Below, one piece after another: positions 10,121 to 22,456 of a stretch of 64,000 nt of DNA. The position numbers were made by a program, and so were the translations under genes. The notes under the pieces were generated by a model, which searched no databases, was not told the origin of the DNA, and saw nothing but the letters and a program-made list of their open reading frames with translations. Source of the stretch: Darksidea phi. Its lineage: Eukaryota > Ascomycota > Dothideomycetes > Pleosporales > Lentitheciaceae. How positions within the stretch are numbered: position 1 is the stretch's first letter; the number at the start of each line of letters is the position of its first letter. The stretch spans positions 124,001 to 188,000 of the forward strand of contig JASJFT010000027.1 of the NCBI GenBank assembly GCA_030770425.1. The letters are read 5' to 3'.

Positions 10121-10325
10121 AACAGCCAGTTGGAGGCCGGTGGCCTGCGCCACCATCTGAGAAACCCAATGCTCATCTCCTCTTGCAGTCGCGCAGCCGA
10201 ATTAATGAAGGGCCGCACGCGTCCTCTGTGCCTCTCTCACTTCTTGCGTCTCGTCTCTCTCCCCTCCGACCTCTGGCGCAGTTGTGAGCGGTCCGACGTA
10301 CAACCATGCTCAGCTCCTGCCTAAT

Positions 10326-12827
10326 ATGATCGCGTCCATGGAAAGCGCAACACAGCGGCCCGGCGGTCTGCCCTCGCCCCGTTCACCAACTCTGACCGAG
10401 ATCTCCATGATCCTGCCAGATGGCGACAAGCTGCGCAGCATGTCGCCCACTCCCCATTTCGAGCGCCCGCCCTCCCCTCCGAGTTTCTATGCGCACTCGA
10501 ATCGCTCGGCCCGTACTATCACATTAGGCTCCGTGCCCGAAGGCCGGTGCGAACCTTCGCTGAAGATTAGCTCCCCACCGCTGGCGGCGCGGAATTCGCG
10601 CTCCATGCTGCGCAGCAGGGGCGATTCGGAGGCAGCCCTGAATATTCCGCTTGCCTACGACGACGCGCTGGCGTCGTCGCCTACCCTGGACGACAGTCTC
10701 TTGACGCCGCACACCAGCGACTGGCAAGCCGCACAACGCAGATTCAGCAACACGTCAACCTCGACAATAAACAGCGACGATCTCGAGGATATGCGGAAGA
10801 GGTGGCCTGGGTTCGACAGCCATACCGGCTTCGACGACAGCGGCGTGGATTTAGAGGACGACGAAGAGAAGGATGGTCAATTCCCCGTTGACGAGCCTGG
10901 CGGACCCGACAATGAGCCCGGGCTGAACGAAAGGAGCGACAGTGATGATAACTCTTACTCGTCCGATCTTTACTCTAGACGAGCCGAGATGATTCTGGCC
11001 AACGCCAAAAAGCGGTTGAACGTATGTCTGGCTACCGTGAAATAAAGTGCCGCATTGACTGACGGCGACTAGGTAATGGAAGGAAATCTGCGAGGTGCCC
11101 GTCAATCACTCGTAGTTTCGCCAACGTTGAATACCTCCAAGATGGCATCCGAACTCGCTCAACACATCTCAGCAGCACGCGAACGAGACCGCAGATTGTA
11201 TGCTGGCATCGGCCCTATACCTCCCCGAAGCCGAGCTTACCACTCCTCGCCCCTCTCCCCAAACAGTCCGAACCATTTACGAGGCTTGAGCGAAACCTCT
11301 GTCCCCTTACCTTTCTCGTCGCCCTCGTACATGAACCGAACGTTATCGAACAAGCGCGCATCAAGCGCAATGGGTCAGGCAAGCGGGCCGTGGTCACCGG
11401 AAGGATACGGCAACGGACGATTTCCCATAAGAGAGTCGAGAAGCTTTGAGGTCATGCGCGAGCGAAATCATGCTTGGGGACACGACGACCGAGATCATTC
11501 CTCGCGTTCACATTCCAGAGGATCGAAGTCACCACCCCACATGCTGGAAACACTACCTGAAAATGGATCGCCGAAGCTCCACCGTTCCGCTTCTACCACA
11601 AGTAGCCTCCGCGATCAGATGGATGATTTGAAGGGCAGGATATCAAGTCTCAAGCAAAGGGCGCAAGAAGACCACCTTCGGCGGCGCAGTCTGCAAAGCC
11701 TTCGCGCGCCTAGTCCCTTCACCTCTGCTGAAACGTGGTATTCGGGCACAGAGGCATACAAGAATGGTGGATCGCCAATCGCTGCTGACGCTGGAGTGGG
11801 CATTGCGACGCAGTCGCCCACAAGGAAGGCGTTGTTTGAGGGGGAGGAAAGTGATTCTACGCCAAGGACTGATTCATCGCCAGTTGATCCTTATGGAGCG
11901 GTCAAGGCAGTGGGCTATGGTCGCGGTTTATCTAAAACTGACAGCTACCAAGACCAAACAACAGACTTCTACAGCAAGCACTCTGCTGCTTCTAGAGGAT
12001 GCGGTGCTATCCAGGAACCTGAGGACGAGACAGAAGACGACCAAGACTTTGTCTCCCTGCAAGGCGACCATGTTGACACCGGAGGAAGCAGCGTCTACGA
12101 GGATGCCGTGTACGAAATGCCGGCCGCAGAACGCCATGAAGATCGCGTGGACGCATTCGATTATGAACACTTCTTCCTTCACAGTGCAATGGGTACTTAT
12201 AGCCAAGCCCGTCGTGGATCCAATTCCAGCGGCGACTCAGCCGACTCGGTCGAAACCACTAGACCGGTAACCGCCATTCAAAACCAGGGAGACGACACTT
12301 CAGCGAAGAGAGTATCGTACCACCAACGAAACTATAGCGCCGACTCTGTTTCTACCGTAGCGTCATTTGCCACTGCGGCCGAAGAGCAATGGGACGACGA
12401 GGAAGAGAATGAACGGATGGACCAGTTCTCACAGCAACTTTTGCCAAATATCCATCCGATCACGCCGCGTCTGGAACAAGATTCCCCTCGCTCCGACTCT
12501 GCGATCAACATGCGAAAAGCCAACGGCTCGCCGTCACAGACATCACAAACATCCCGCGGATCCTCTCCTGCAGGCGACCTTATGAATGGCCTCCAAACAT
12601 CCAAAATCTTTTCCATTATGCTCGAGGCGCCACGGGAGGAGCCCCGCCTAGCTCTTAGTGAAGAGGAAAAGCAGCTCATCTATAGTCTCTCGTCGAGCTT
12701 TCAGCAAGTGTGCACCAGTCTCCAAAGCACTGCTGGAGACCAGTATGAACGCAAAGAATGGCGACGGCGACTCGACCTTGCTCGCAGAATCCTCAACGGG
12801 GAGGAGCTTGAAGGCGAAGCATTCTAA
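10326..12827 (+). CDS. Unrecognised Ser-rich, mostly disordered fungal protein
   Basis: Two exons joined across intron 11022-11072 (GTATGT...CTGACGGCGACTAG) give 816 aa. The open frame extends upstream but without an ATG; the first in-frame ATG is 10326. The splice restores AEMILANAKKRLNVMEGNL, a helical stretch that looks like the most conserved part. Other segments are a short coiled coil (SSLRDQMDDLKGRISSLKQR, about residues 415-440), an acidic patch near residues 185-215, an E/D-rich patch (QWDDEEENERMDQF) and a helical C-terminus (LSEEEKQLIYSLSSSFQQV). There are many S/T-P sites, so kinase regulation is plausible. I do not recognise a domain and assign no function. Confidence 0.75.
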
Positions 12828-14911
12828 CATGCTCCAACTGCAACGCCTCTCACTCACGGCCTACTCACCACGGCCAGGTAATGTTTATTTCTTAACTACT
12901 GCGGTTTAGCGTTTTGTGATTTGGCGAGACGCATTTCTAGACGGCATCTAATGCTGGTTATCTCTTCCCTATGTATCTAATCTTTTCCCGCCGGAAACGA
13001 CTGGCGAGTCTGCTTCGGCAATCCTGATTTCCTTGTGCTTTTCAAGCATCACTTTTTGGGTCTGGACGCATACCCAGTAGAAGGTAGAAGGAAGTTTCTC
13101 GAAAGGAACGGCCATCTTGGGCTGCTTTGCACGTATTGATACCCGGGGGTGGAGTAGAGTGTTCCGGCGTGCGTGGGTCGCCCTTGCAAGCGACGGACTT
13201 TTTCTTACTTCATGTACCTACCTACTTATCGCAAGCTAGTCGCTATGCCAAAGAAAGATGCCCATCATGCAAAGAAGCCCATTGGATCCCAATTGAGTTG
13301 CGCTGTTTTGGGCCTGACCGACTAGACAACCTTCTAGAAAATGCACGATGATGGGGGGAACATTAGCCGTACGTACGTCAGTTGTAGACGAGCCAGGGGA
13401 TGAGCCATGGACCAGAAGTGGAGAGCGGACTTCTTTCTTGGGTGGCATATGCCCGATGAGTATGTCGTGTTATTGGTAGCCCCACACAGCGCATCCACAT
13501 GGAGGCTGACAGCATCATTTGCGTAGAGGTTTTGTTGTGCTGGCATGCGGGTACTTTCGTAATGACGATTCTACCCGGTGCTAATGCCATGCGCATGTGT
13601 TACGGTGCCCCGTATAGAGGGGAGCTAAATTGACGACCAGCTGTCATGGAGGTTGTTATTGGGTCGCCGAGGGTCTTGTTGTGTTGTGTGAGAGGTGGCG
13701 GGGTGGACTGGCGGTGAAGAAGGGGACGACACACGATGGGGGTGCCGCGGGTATGGTGGCCAATTGCGGGGATTCATGGACAGCTGGAGGGGGCAACTGT
13801 GTGCGGATGGAGGGACGAGGTTGTCGAGGGATGGGGGCTGAGGAGTGTATCCTGATGATGCGTGTTAGGGGTTCGTGATGTTGCCACTGTGATAGACAGC
13901 CATTCGCGGGCCGGCATTGGGGACCTCTCCCTCCGGAAGCAGCACTCTGCCCTCGGAAAGCGTACGGCAACATGGAATCAGCCGTCGGTTTCGCGCCTTC
14001 ATGCATGCATGCATAGCGGCATCTGGGTCATCCACACGAGGCACTCCCACCCGCAGGCAAGGCTCATGCAGTTGCGGCAGCTAGGCCAACAAAATTTTCG
14101 CCTTGACCGGACCCTCTTTAACGCGTGCATGTCCTATTCCATCCCGCCTGTCTCGGATCCGCCTTGTTCAGATCTTGAGTGTTCTACCCGTCGTTGTTGG
14201 ATAGATCGCAGCAACGCCCAGCCCCCTCACTTTTCGAGTCTTCAGCCAGCTGAGGATTTCGACACCGGCCCGGGCGTTTTGAAACGCCAATCGTTATCAG
14301 AGGCCGTCAAATGGCCATTCCTCGCCTCGATCTGAGCAAACCTAGACCTATTCAAGGCCCTCGTCGTCGCCAAAACCCACAGAGAATTTGGCCTATTATT
14401 GCCCGTGGTGGTGCTATCTGAGCCCCCCCGTGTGACCAGCACTATCCACACTCGCCGTCGCTATCCCGTCCACACCTGCGACTTTCCACGCGGTGCCAGC
14501 TGACCTGCGTCGCCTGCATCACCTGCATCTCCTGCGTCTCCCTTCTCCCCGCGGTGCCAGGAGAGCAAATCCACGACTTCCGCTGAGTGAGCTCTGCACC
14601 GCGTTCCCCGGAGAATTTGCTTGGTGCGTCGTTGGTGCATCCAAGCTGTTGATCAGAGAGCTTCGCTTATTGGGACTCTTTTGCCCCTGGTGTTGCGACG
14701 GGCCCATCACGACCGACGTGCTGCAGGACCGCTTCTAAGCTCGTTGGCTGCGCGATACCTGGCCCATCACCATTCTCCCCCCCACACCCTCTCGCTTCAC
14801 GCTCCTCCAGCCGCGCATTCCTCGCGGATCCTCGGTCGCTGCTAATGTGCCCGCCTCCACCACCCTCTTCTCTCTGCTTGCGCACCTCACGATACTCAGG
14901 TCTCGAGCAGC
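12828..14911. other. Long intergenic and leader region before the giant repeat gene
   Basis: About 2.1 kb with no gene I can support. The longest open frame (13862-14335, plus) lacks protein-like composition. The last ~800 bases are C/T-rich and contain a 9-bp tandem repeat and a GCATGCATGCATGCAT tract near 14000, fitting a long promoter plus 5' UTR. Confidence 0.55.
14504..14539 (+). repeat. Four tandem 9-bp CCTGCRTCN units
   Basis: CCTGCGTCG, CCTGCATCA, CCTGCATCT and CCTGCGTCT follow each other directly. They lie in the pyrimidine-rich leader about 370 bases upstream of the predicted start codon. Confidence 0.6.
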
Positions 14912-17900
14912 ATGTCTCCCTCCGCCAACTCACGCCACGCCGCCGCCGCCGCTCCATATGTGAGACCAAGGACCCGGCCACCATCGAGGACTGGATCGGC
15001 TGAGAGCATGAAGAGCTGGATTTCGAAAACAAGCGCAATGGCCGGCATTGTTTCAAATGGTCCCAGGGCGAGCAGTTGCATTTCAGGAAGTGTAACGGCG
15101 TGGGAATCCGAGTCGGAAGGCGACGAGCCCGTCATGGCATTGATGGAGAATATATTCCAGGCGCTGGATCGGCTGGATCGCCATGATGAAAGACTGAGCC
15201 GCCGGAACGAGCGTGCAATCTCGGTATGACGACACTGCTTTGTTTGGGCGCGGACTCCACTTTTGGACATCAAAACGTGTACCGTCACTTTTGATGTTGA
15301 TCATCTGTTCTCGAGAATATATCCTAACGAACGCTAGATACACGACCTTGCGACGCAGTTCTCGACTCTTCTCCCGCCCACTCCAAAACCCTCACCAGAG
15401 CTCTGGCTGGAGTCACAACCTAACGATGGACTGCCACCTCCTCCCTACGATGACACCATTGCAGACCTCCCGCCTGATTATACCACTACCGATGCGCTAG
15501 CCATCGTGCAGTCACCGGAATATACACCATGGTCCTCTCTCAACCCTTCGCTATGCTCCGATGCCCCCAATTGCTTGCGAATAAGCTGTAATACGTCGCC
15601 GACTTCCTCCCTCTACTTGGACGAGAAATCGTTGTACGCAGACATTGACTTTGGACTCTGTGAAGCCGATGTCAAGTCGCATGCAAAGAAGAAGGCGAAG
15701 GCTGCGGCTAAGAAAGCTGCGGCTGCCAATGACGACGGAGATAAGAAGGAAGAAGAGGCTTCTGGCAATCAAGGTGGCGACAACAATGGCGGCGGCGATC
15801 CTCCTGCGGATGGAGGGGCGGGCGGTGCCGGAGATGGCGGGGATGATGGAGACGAGAAGAAAGATGAGGATGAGTGGGGCGCCTGGGGCGGCGCTACGAG
15901 CAAGAAAAAGAAGAAGAAAGGAAAGAAAGCGGAGGAGGAAGAGGCCGAGCGTAAACGAAGAGAAGAAGAGGAGGAGGCCGAGCGCAAGAAGCAAGAGGAG
16001 GCCGCAGCGGCTACAACTGCAGGTGCCGACCTTAGTTGGGCTGATCAGGCGCACGAGGCCAAACCGGACGACGACTGGGGTGCATTCGCCACTGTGGAGA
16101 AGGGGAAGAAGGGCAGAAAGGGGAAGGTTCGTAATTTCGGTTGCTTAATTACACGTTGCAATGCGCTAACCTCACGATAGTCGGCCGATCCCGCACCTCC
16201 ACCACCAGAGCCGGCCACGACTTTCGACGACGTAAATCTTGACGAAGGAACCGGCGGTGCGCCCAAGATTGAAATGAATTTTGGTGATATGGGAGGAGGT
16301 AAATCGTCTGGTTTCTTGGGTGGCGTCACTAGTTGGACCTCCGGCTGGGGGACCAAGTCGACGTCATGGGGCTTCGATTCTGCAACGGACGGCGCGAAAG
16401 ACTCGAATGAAGGCAAGGACGACAATCCCTGGGGTTCCAGTGATAAGAAGAAGAAGGATTCGTCCGCTTTCGACTTTAACTTTGATGCATTCAATTCAAA
16501 CTCCGCGGAGCCTGCGCCAGAAGTGGAAGAGAAGCCGCCCGAAGACGATGGATGGGGCTTTAGCTTTGGCACAAAGGCAAAAAAGGGCAAGAAGAAGGGT
16601 ATTTCTGCCTTGGTCGAGGAATCTGTGCCGGAGCCTCCACCTGAACCAGAGAAGCCAAAGGAGGAGGAAGATGCGTGGTCGTTCTCGTTCGGTAATGCGA
16701 AGGATAAGAAGAAAAAGAAGAAGGCTGGGACTCTAATTGAAGAAACGGCTGCTGAACCCGAGCCAGTTCCCGAACCCGTGCCTGAGCCTGAATCTGTGAA
16801 AGAGGACGATGCATGGGGTTGGGGCACCACTACGACAGGCAAAAAGAAGAAGGGCAAGAAGAATGTCATCGAAGAGACCGTCGAGGAGCCGAAAGTTGAG
16901 GACCCTCCACCTCCACCCCCCGAGCCCGCTCCTCCCACGGATGATTGGGGTTCTTTTGCGGTAGGTAGTACCAAGAAGAAGAAGGGTAAAAAGGGCGCGA
17001 AAGAGGAGCCGAAAATCGAAGAACCAGATCCTCCCTCTGCAAAACCAGAACCGATCCCAGAACCGATCCCAGAGCCTGAACCTGAGCCTGTGAAAGAGGA
17101 ACCTCAAGTTGACCCATTCGCCGGCCTTAGTAAGAGTCAGAAAAAGAAGAAAATGGCCGAGCTCAAGAAGCAGGAAGCAGAGGCGGAGCGCAAGCGAAAA
17201 GAAGACGAAGCAAATGCCGCCGCTGCAGCAGTGGCCGAGGCGGAACCTGAACCTGAACCTGAACCTGAACCTGAACCTAAGCCCGAGCCCGAGCCCGAGC
17301 CCGTGGTCGAGGAGAAGAAAGACGATTGGGCCGACGACTGGGGCATGGCTGCAACCTCGTCGAAGAAGAAGAAGGGGAAGAAAGGCAAGGAAGAACCTAA
17401 AGTCGAGGAGCCACCACCCCCGCCTGAGCCCGAACCTGAACCTGTGGCCGAGGAAAAGAAGGACGATGGGTGGGGCGATGGTTGGGGCGCTGCCACGACG
17501 ACCAAAAAAGGTAAGAAGGGAAAGAAAGGCGCTGCTGCTCCTGTGGTCCCCGAGCCGGAGCCTGTTGTCGAACCGCCGCCGCCGCCCGAGCCTGTAGTAG
17601 AGGAGAGGCAGGACGATGATTGGGCGACCTGGAATAATACAACAACCACGACAACGAAGAAGAAGAAGAAGGGCAAGAAAGGTGCTGTAGTGGAAGAGCC
17701 TTCTCCACCTCCACCTCCAGTCATCCCGGACCCTGAACCTGAACCTGAACCTGAACCTGAACCTGAACCTGAACCAGAACCAGAACCTGAACCAGAACCT
17801 GAACCTGAACCAGAGCTGGAGCAGGCGAAGGAGAAGGAGAAGAACGAGGGCGGAGACTGGGGCTTTAGTTCGATCTGGGGTGGCGGCAGCAAGAAAAAGA

Positions 17901-20900
17901 AGAAGGGCAAAACTACAGATTCTGATCCTTTGCCTGAGCCAGAACCCCAGCTTCTTATCGAAAATCCACCGCCTGTCCAAGAACCAGACGCTGTTGAAGA
18001 GCCTAAAGCGGAAGAAGAGGATGAATTCGGCACACCTTCTTGGGGGAAGAAAAAGAAGAAGAGTTCAAAGAATATGCCTGTGGAGGTTATTGAAGAGACG
18101 CCCTCTGTCCCAGTTCAGAAACCTGATGAGGATGATCCATGGGGCAGCGCCAACTTCAACATTAGCAAGAAGGGCAAGAAAGGCAAGAAAGGCTCAGTTC
18201 TGGTTCCGCCTACTGTGCCCACCCCTCCTGGTGACCCTGTGGACTTACTCGATGATCCACCGCCTGTCAAGCAGATTGAAGCGGCCCCTGCCGAAGAAGA
18301 GAAAAAGGAAGACGATGATACGTGGGGATTTACATCATCCTCCAAGAAGAAAAAGAAGAAAGGCGCGAAAGACGAACCTGCAGAAGATGGCGGCAAGCTT
18401 AGCAGGACCACTACTAAAGAATCTGCTTCTAAGAAAGATACGTGGGATGATCTCATGACCTTCGACTCGCCCAAAGAAGAGGACAAGAAGGAAGTATCTT
18501 CAACTACCGATGCTACCAAAGACTCGTGGGGTTCATGGGGTGCTACTACTGCTGCGCCTTCCAAGCCGCCTAAAAACGAGACTTCCAAGGAGAAGAGGAA
18601 TCGAGAGAAAAAGGAAAAGGCTGAGCGGGAGCGTTTGGAGAAGGAGGCCAAGGACAAGGAGGCCGAGGAGAAGGAGGCCAAGGAGAAAGAAGAGCAAGAA
18701 CGGATTGAACGCGAGACTAAGGAGGCGGAAGAGGCGGCCGAAAAGGCACGCATTGAAACAGAGGAGGCTGAGAAAGCGAAGAAAGAGGCAGAGTCGAGCT
18801 CTGGATGGGGCGCTAGCATATGGGGCAAGAGCAAGAAGGAGACTTCGAAGCAAAAGAAAGACCGCGAAGCTAAGGAGAAAAAGGAAGCGAAAGAAAAAGA
18901 ACGGTTAGAACAAGAAGAGAAGGAGCGCGCCGAACGAGAAGAACAGGAACGGCTCGATGCTGAACGTGTGGAACAAGAAAGGCTAGAGAAGGAGCGTGAA
19001 GAAAAGGAGCGGCTGGACAGGGTAGCCAAAGAAGCGGAAGAAGCTGCGGTCGAGGCTAAGAAAGAGGAGGAGAGTGTAGGCTGGGGTGCCAGTATCTGGG
19101 GCTCGAAGAAAAAGGGGACTTCAAAGCAGAAGAAAGAGCGCGAGGCTCAGGAAAAGAAGGAGCGTGAAGAACAGGAGCGTTTGGATCGCGAAGCCAAGGA
19201 GACTGCTGCGGCCGCCGAAAGGGCACAGAAGGAGCTTGAAGAAGCTGAAGCAGCTCGTGCTGCTGCTGAAAAGGAACTTCTGGAGTCTACTTCTACCAAA
19301 AAGTCTAAGAAGAAGAAGGGCAAGGCCGGTGTAGAAGAACCCGCACCTCCCCCACCAGTGATCGATGAAGACATCCTCAACCTTGTCAAAGACGTACCAG
19401 CCGAAGACTTAATTGCCGAAATCGAAAAGGATACACAACAAGAGCAAGGCGGTTGGGGAAGTGCTTGGGGCATCTCTTTACGCAAGACCAAGAAAGTTGA
19501 GCCCAAAAAGGACGACTTGGCTGACTCATCTTGGGAATTACCCGAACCCGAGCCGAACCTACCAGAACCACCCATAGAAGCACCGATTGCTGACGAACCA
19601 GTGGTCAAGGCATCCAAATCATCGGGCACTAAGAAGTCTAAAACCAGTGGCGTAATCGCCGATCGGTTAAAAGCACTGCAAGACAAGAAGAAATCCAAGT
19701 ATCTAGATCCGGAGCCCGAACCTGATCCCGAACCTGATCCTGAACCTGAACCTGCGCCGAGGGAGCCTACACCTCCGCCACCTCCACCACCTCCACCACC
19801 TCCATCAGAGCCTCCAGCTGTTGAAATCATCGAAGCAACACCCAAGAAGTCTTCTAAGCTAAAGAAGTCTACTAAATCTTCAAAGTCCAAAACTAAGGAG
19901 ATCTCTCCACCTCTCGTGATTCCTGAACCCGAGCCTGAAGCTGTTCCTAAGATCTCCACACCTGTTCCGGGTGGCTTTCCTACGGACGAGATGGACTTAA
20001 TCGATCTCGATATGCCTGCTCCACCACCACCCGCTGAGCCTGAACCTGAACCTGAGCAGGAACCTGAGCCGGAACCTGTGCCGGAACCCGTCATTATTGA
20101 AAAGAAGTCGAAGAAAGCTAAAAAGAGCAGCAAAACAAGAGCCATGCCCGTCGTCGAAGCGCCACCACCACCATCACCATCTTCGCCCCCCCCTCCCCCG
20201 TCTGAGCCCGCCGAAGAACAAGAAGATGAGCCCGCGCCAATGGATGTTGACGACGTCCCGAGCAAGCTTCCCACGCCGCCGCCTGAACCTGAAAGCAAGC
20301 CCGAGCCAGCAAAGAAGGAGCGCGCAAAGGTCGTGCGCAACACAAATGGTGCGTCCTGGGGCTTCTGGGGTGCCGCTGGGGCCGCTGCCGCTTCGCGATC
20401 AAAGCCGGCAAGAAAACAATCTGTCGAGGATGGCGCAAGCACTGCGACTCCTGCAAGGCCGATGGTGGCTCGCTCTAAGTCAGCACGCATCTCATCTACA
20501 AGGGATAAGGATGTCATGTCTAAGTCATCCGGATCTGACAAAATGACGAAGACTCCATCGCGTTCTAAGTCGACACGCGGCTCAACTGGATTTGCATCGC
20601 TTTTTGGAGCGCCACCACCGTCCACGCGTTCCAAGGCACGACGCACATCAGCTACCCCCCGCACGCTCTCCAGGCGACCGTCCATCGATCAGGATGCTGC
20701 AATGATGTCGCCCCCACAAACAGATACAGATGTCAAAGTGAAAGGAAAGGCTGCCAAGGTCATGGGTATGAGGGGTTCTGTCAGTCGGCGAGCCAGTACT
20801 AGGGAAAAGGGCAAAGCTAGAGGTAAGAAACTCGCCCCCAATCAGAGGCTGATGGGTAAGCCGAGAAACGGAGCTAACCGAATTGGCGCAGCTATACCGG

Positions 20901-22456
20901 ACCCATATCCTATAGATGACATGGATGACATTGACATGTTCAACGACGAGGCTCCCCCATCACCCACACCTGCGCCCAAACCAGAACCATCTCGTCGCCA
21001 ATCCAAACGCGAATCAGTCACACCTGCAGAGCCGTTGACCGCCCCACCAAGTGCCGACGATCCCGTTGGCATCGACCCAATGGATGTGGAGCCAGCCCCA
21101 GCGGAACAGCCCCGCCGCGAGCGACCCCGCCGTGAGCGCGGCTACTCCAACGCAAAAGACTCTATCGCAACAGCGGCAGCTGGCACAGCGGCCGCGACTG
21201 GTTTCATGAGTATGTTTGGGCTCGGCTCGCGCAAGAAGTCGGCGCCGGAAGACGACAGGCGCGACCGTCGCAAAGCTGCATACGAAACAGAAGACGAGCG
21301 CAAACGTCGCAAACGATCATCGACGCGCGGCGGCGTGACCGAAGACGAAGCGAAACGACTACGACACGAGCGCCGCAGTGTCCGTCGCTCCGGCCGCATG
21401 CCCGACGGTGACGGCGATGCGCCACCCCAAGGCGCCAACGGCAGCGACGACGCTGAAGCTGAGCGCGAGGCTAGACGTGCTGATCGTAGAGCAAGACGAC
21501 AAGCAGAGAAGGAAGGACGGCGTCCCGAGCTCGAAGAGGTGGAGGCCAAAGCTGAGCGTCGCCGTGAGCGCGAGCGCGACAACGAACGCACCATTCTCGC
21601 TGAGAAGAAGGCGCGCCAGATGGCAGAGCTGGAGCGCCGCAACAAGGAAGCTGAAGATCAACTGCGTCGCATGAAAGAAAAGGAGGACAGGCGCGCGAAT
21701 CGCGACTCGCGCAGAGGCACCGAAGATCGTGAACGCCGCTCCTCCCGCCGCAAAGACAAGGAAAGGGAAAGCTCGCGTCCTCAAAATGAGCGGCGCAAGT
21801 CTCACGTGGACGAGGATCCTGAAGAGCGCCGTCGCCGCCGAGAGGAGCGCCGTGCTAGACGCAACTCTGAGTACCCGACTACGAATGGCAATGGCGAACC
21901 TATCAACGACTACTTTGATGAGCGCAACGGAACAAGTCATCGCTCTCGACACCGCAGCTCGCACCGCACTCGGGAGGAAGAAAACATGCCGTACCTCTCC
22001 AAAGGCGGCGACAAAACATCCTCCTGGGTCGACTCGCTCTCCAACGAGCCACCCCTTCCCGTCCCTATTGCCGAAACGGTCCTTGACCATGCCCCAGGCA
22101 CGCGCGACGGGCCCGGTGATGACGAATCACCTTCCGCGGATGAAGATATCCGTCTACGCATTGCAGGGCGCAAGGGCAGGCGTGACAAGCATCGGGAGCG
22201 GGAAGGCGATAAAGAACGGGAAAGAGAGCGTGACCGCAATCGCGACAGGGAAAGGAAATCTCATCGGCGCCGCTCGCATTTTGAAGGTACGAGGGGCAGT
22301 GATGAGGACCGAGAGAAGAGGAGTCGCAGGAAGACGTACGCGGATGGGTATGCGGACCAACCCGTGAGGACATGGGACGGACGTCCGGCTGTTGATGGAA
22401 ATGGAGGTGGTGGCAAGAGGGGAAGTTGGTTTAAGAAAATTGCTGGGTTAGGATGA
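14912..22456 (+). CDS. Giant low-complexity protein of WG / poly-Lys / Pro-Glu modules
   Basis: Three exons (introns 15224-15337 and 16127-16180, both in phase 0) give 2,458 aa. Residues 1-280 are polar with a short helical patch (MALMENIFQALDRLDRHDERLSRR). From about residue 280 to 1770 there are some 20 modules of the form acidic run, W-G (often two W), a few small residues, then KKKKGKK, separated by (Pro-Glu)n linkers; examples are DDAWGWGTTTTGKKKKGKK and DDGWGDGWGAATTTKKGKK. Residues ~1149-1408 hold three ~90-aa copies of a WG head plus an E/K/R-rich helix. Residues ~1770-2440 are Arg/Ser-rich with RxERRRRREERRARR-like runs, ending in GSWFKKIAGLG. There is no signal peptide, membrane segment or catalytic domain. 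Many Lys clusters could act as nuclear signals. It is probably a disordered scaffold; function unknown. Both splice junctions are canonical and keep frame. Confidence 0.8.
17243..17278 (+). repeat. (GAACCT)6 coding hexanucleotide array
   Basis: Six perfect GAACCT units encode (Glu-Pro)6 in the giant protein and run straight into GAGCCC units of the same meaning. Perfect units next to synonymous variants suggest recent slippage. Confidence 0.9.
17735..17814 (+). repeat. GAACCT/GAACCA coding hexanucleotide array
   Basis: About 13 hexamers, mostly GAACCT with interspersed GAACCA, encode an uninterrupted Glu-Pro tract, the longest in the giant gene. Likely polymorphic in length between strains. 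Confidence 0.9.
18525..19300 (+). repeat. Three diverged ~270-bp copies: WG head plus charged helix
   Basis: Each copy starts with a double-W motif (WGSWG, then WGASIWG twice), continues with (N/S)xTSKxKxxRExKEK, and then a long E/K/R-rich heptad-poor helix with periodic ERLE/ERLD. The second and third heads are identical over WGASIWG. The pattern fits internal duplication of a WG head joined to a single-alpha-helix stalk. Confidence 0.75.

Larger units (their letters stand above)
9260..10325. other. Intergenic: SLD3 3' flank and leader of the next gene
   Basis: No coding gene supported. It contains a cluster of G-runs and a TTAGGG-containing tandem repeat, both listed separately. The last ~200 bases are pyrimidine-rich, as in many fungal 5' leaders. 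Confidence 0.55.

Noticed and set aside
10284..10325. Start of the Ser-rich protein at 10284
   Set aside because: The codon there is GTG; the first in-frame ATG is 10326.
13862..14335. 157-codon plus-strand open frame in the long spacer
   Set aside because: Composition is unlike a protein (scattered Cys, His, Trp, no patterning) and it overlaps a likely promoter/leader.
16733..17980. Long minus-strand open frames over the giant gene (also 17137-18033 and 19147-20685)
   Set aside because: They are Gly-Ser or Phe/Arg-rich reverse readings of the Lys/Pro/Glu repeats. Lack of stops is a by-product of repetitive GC-rich codons; no introns, starts or homology-like motifs support them.
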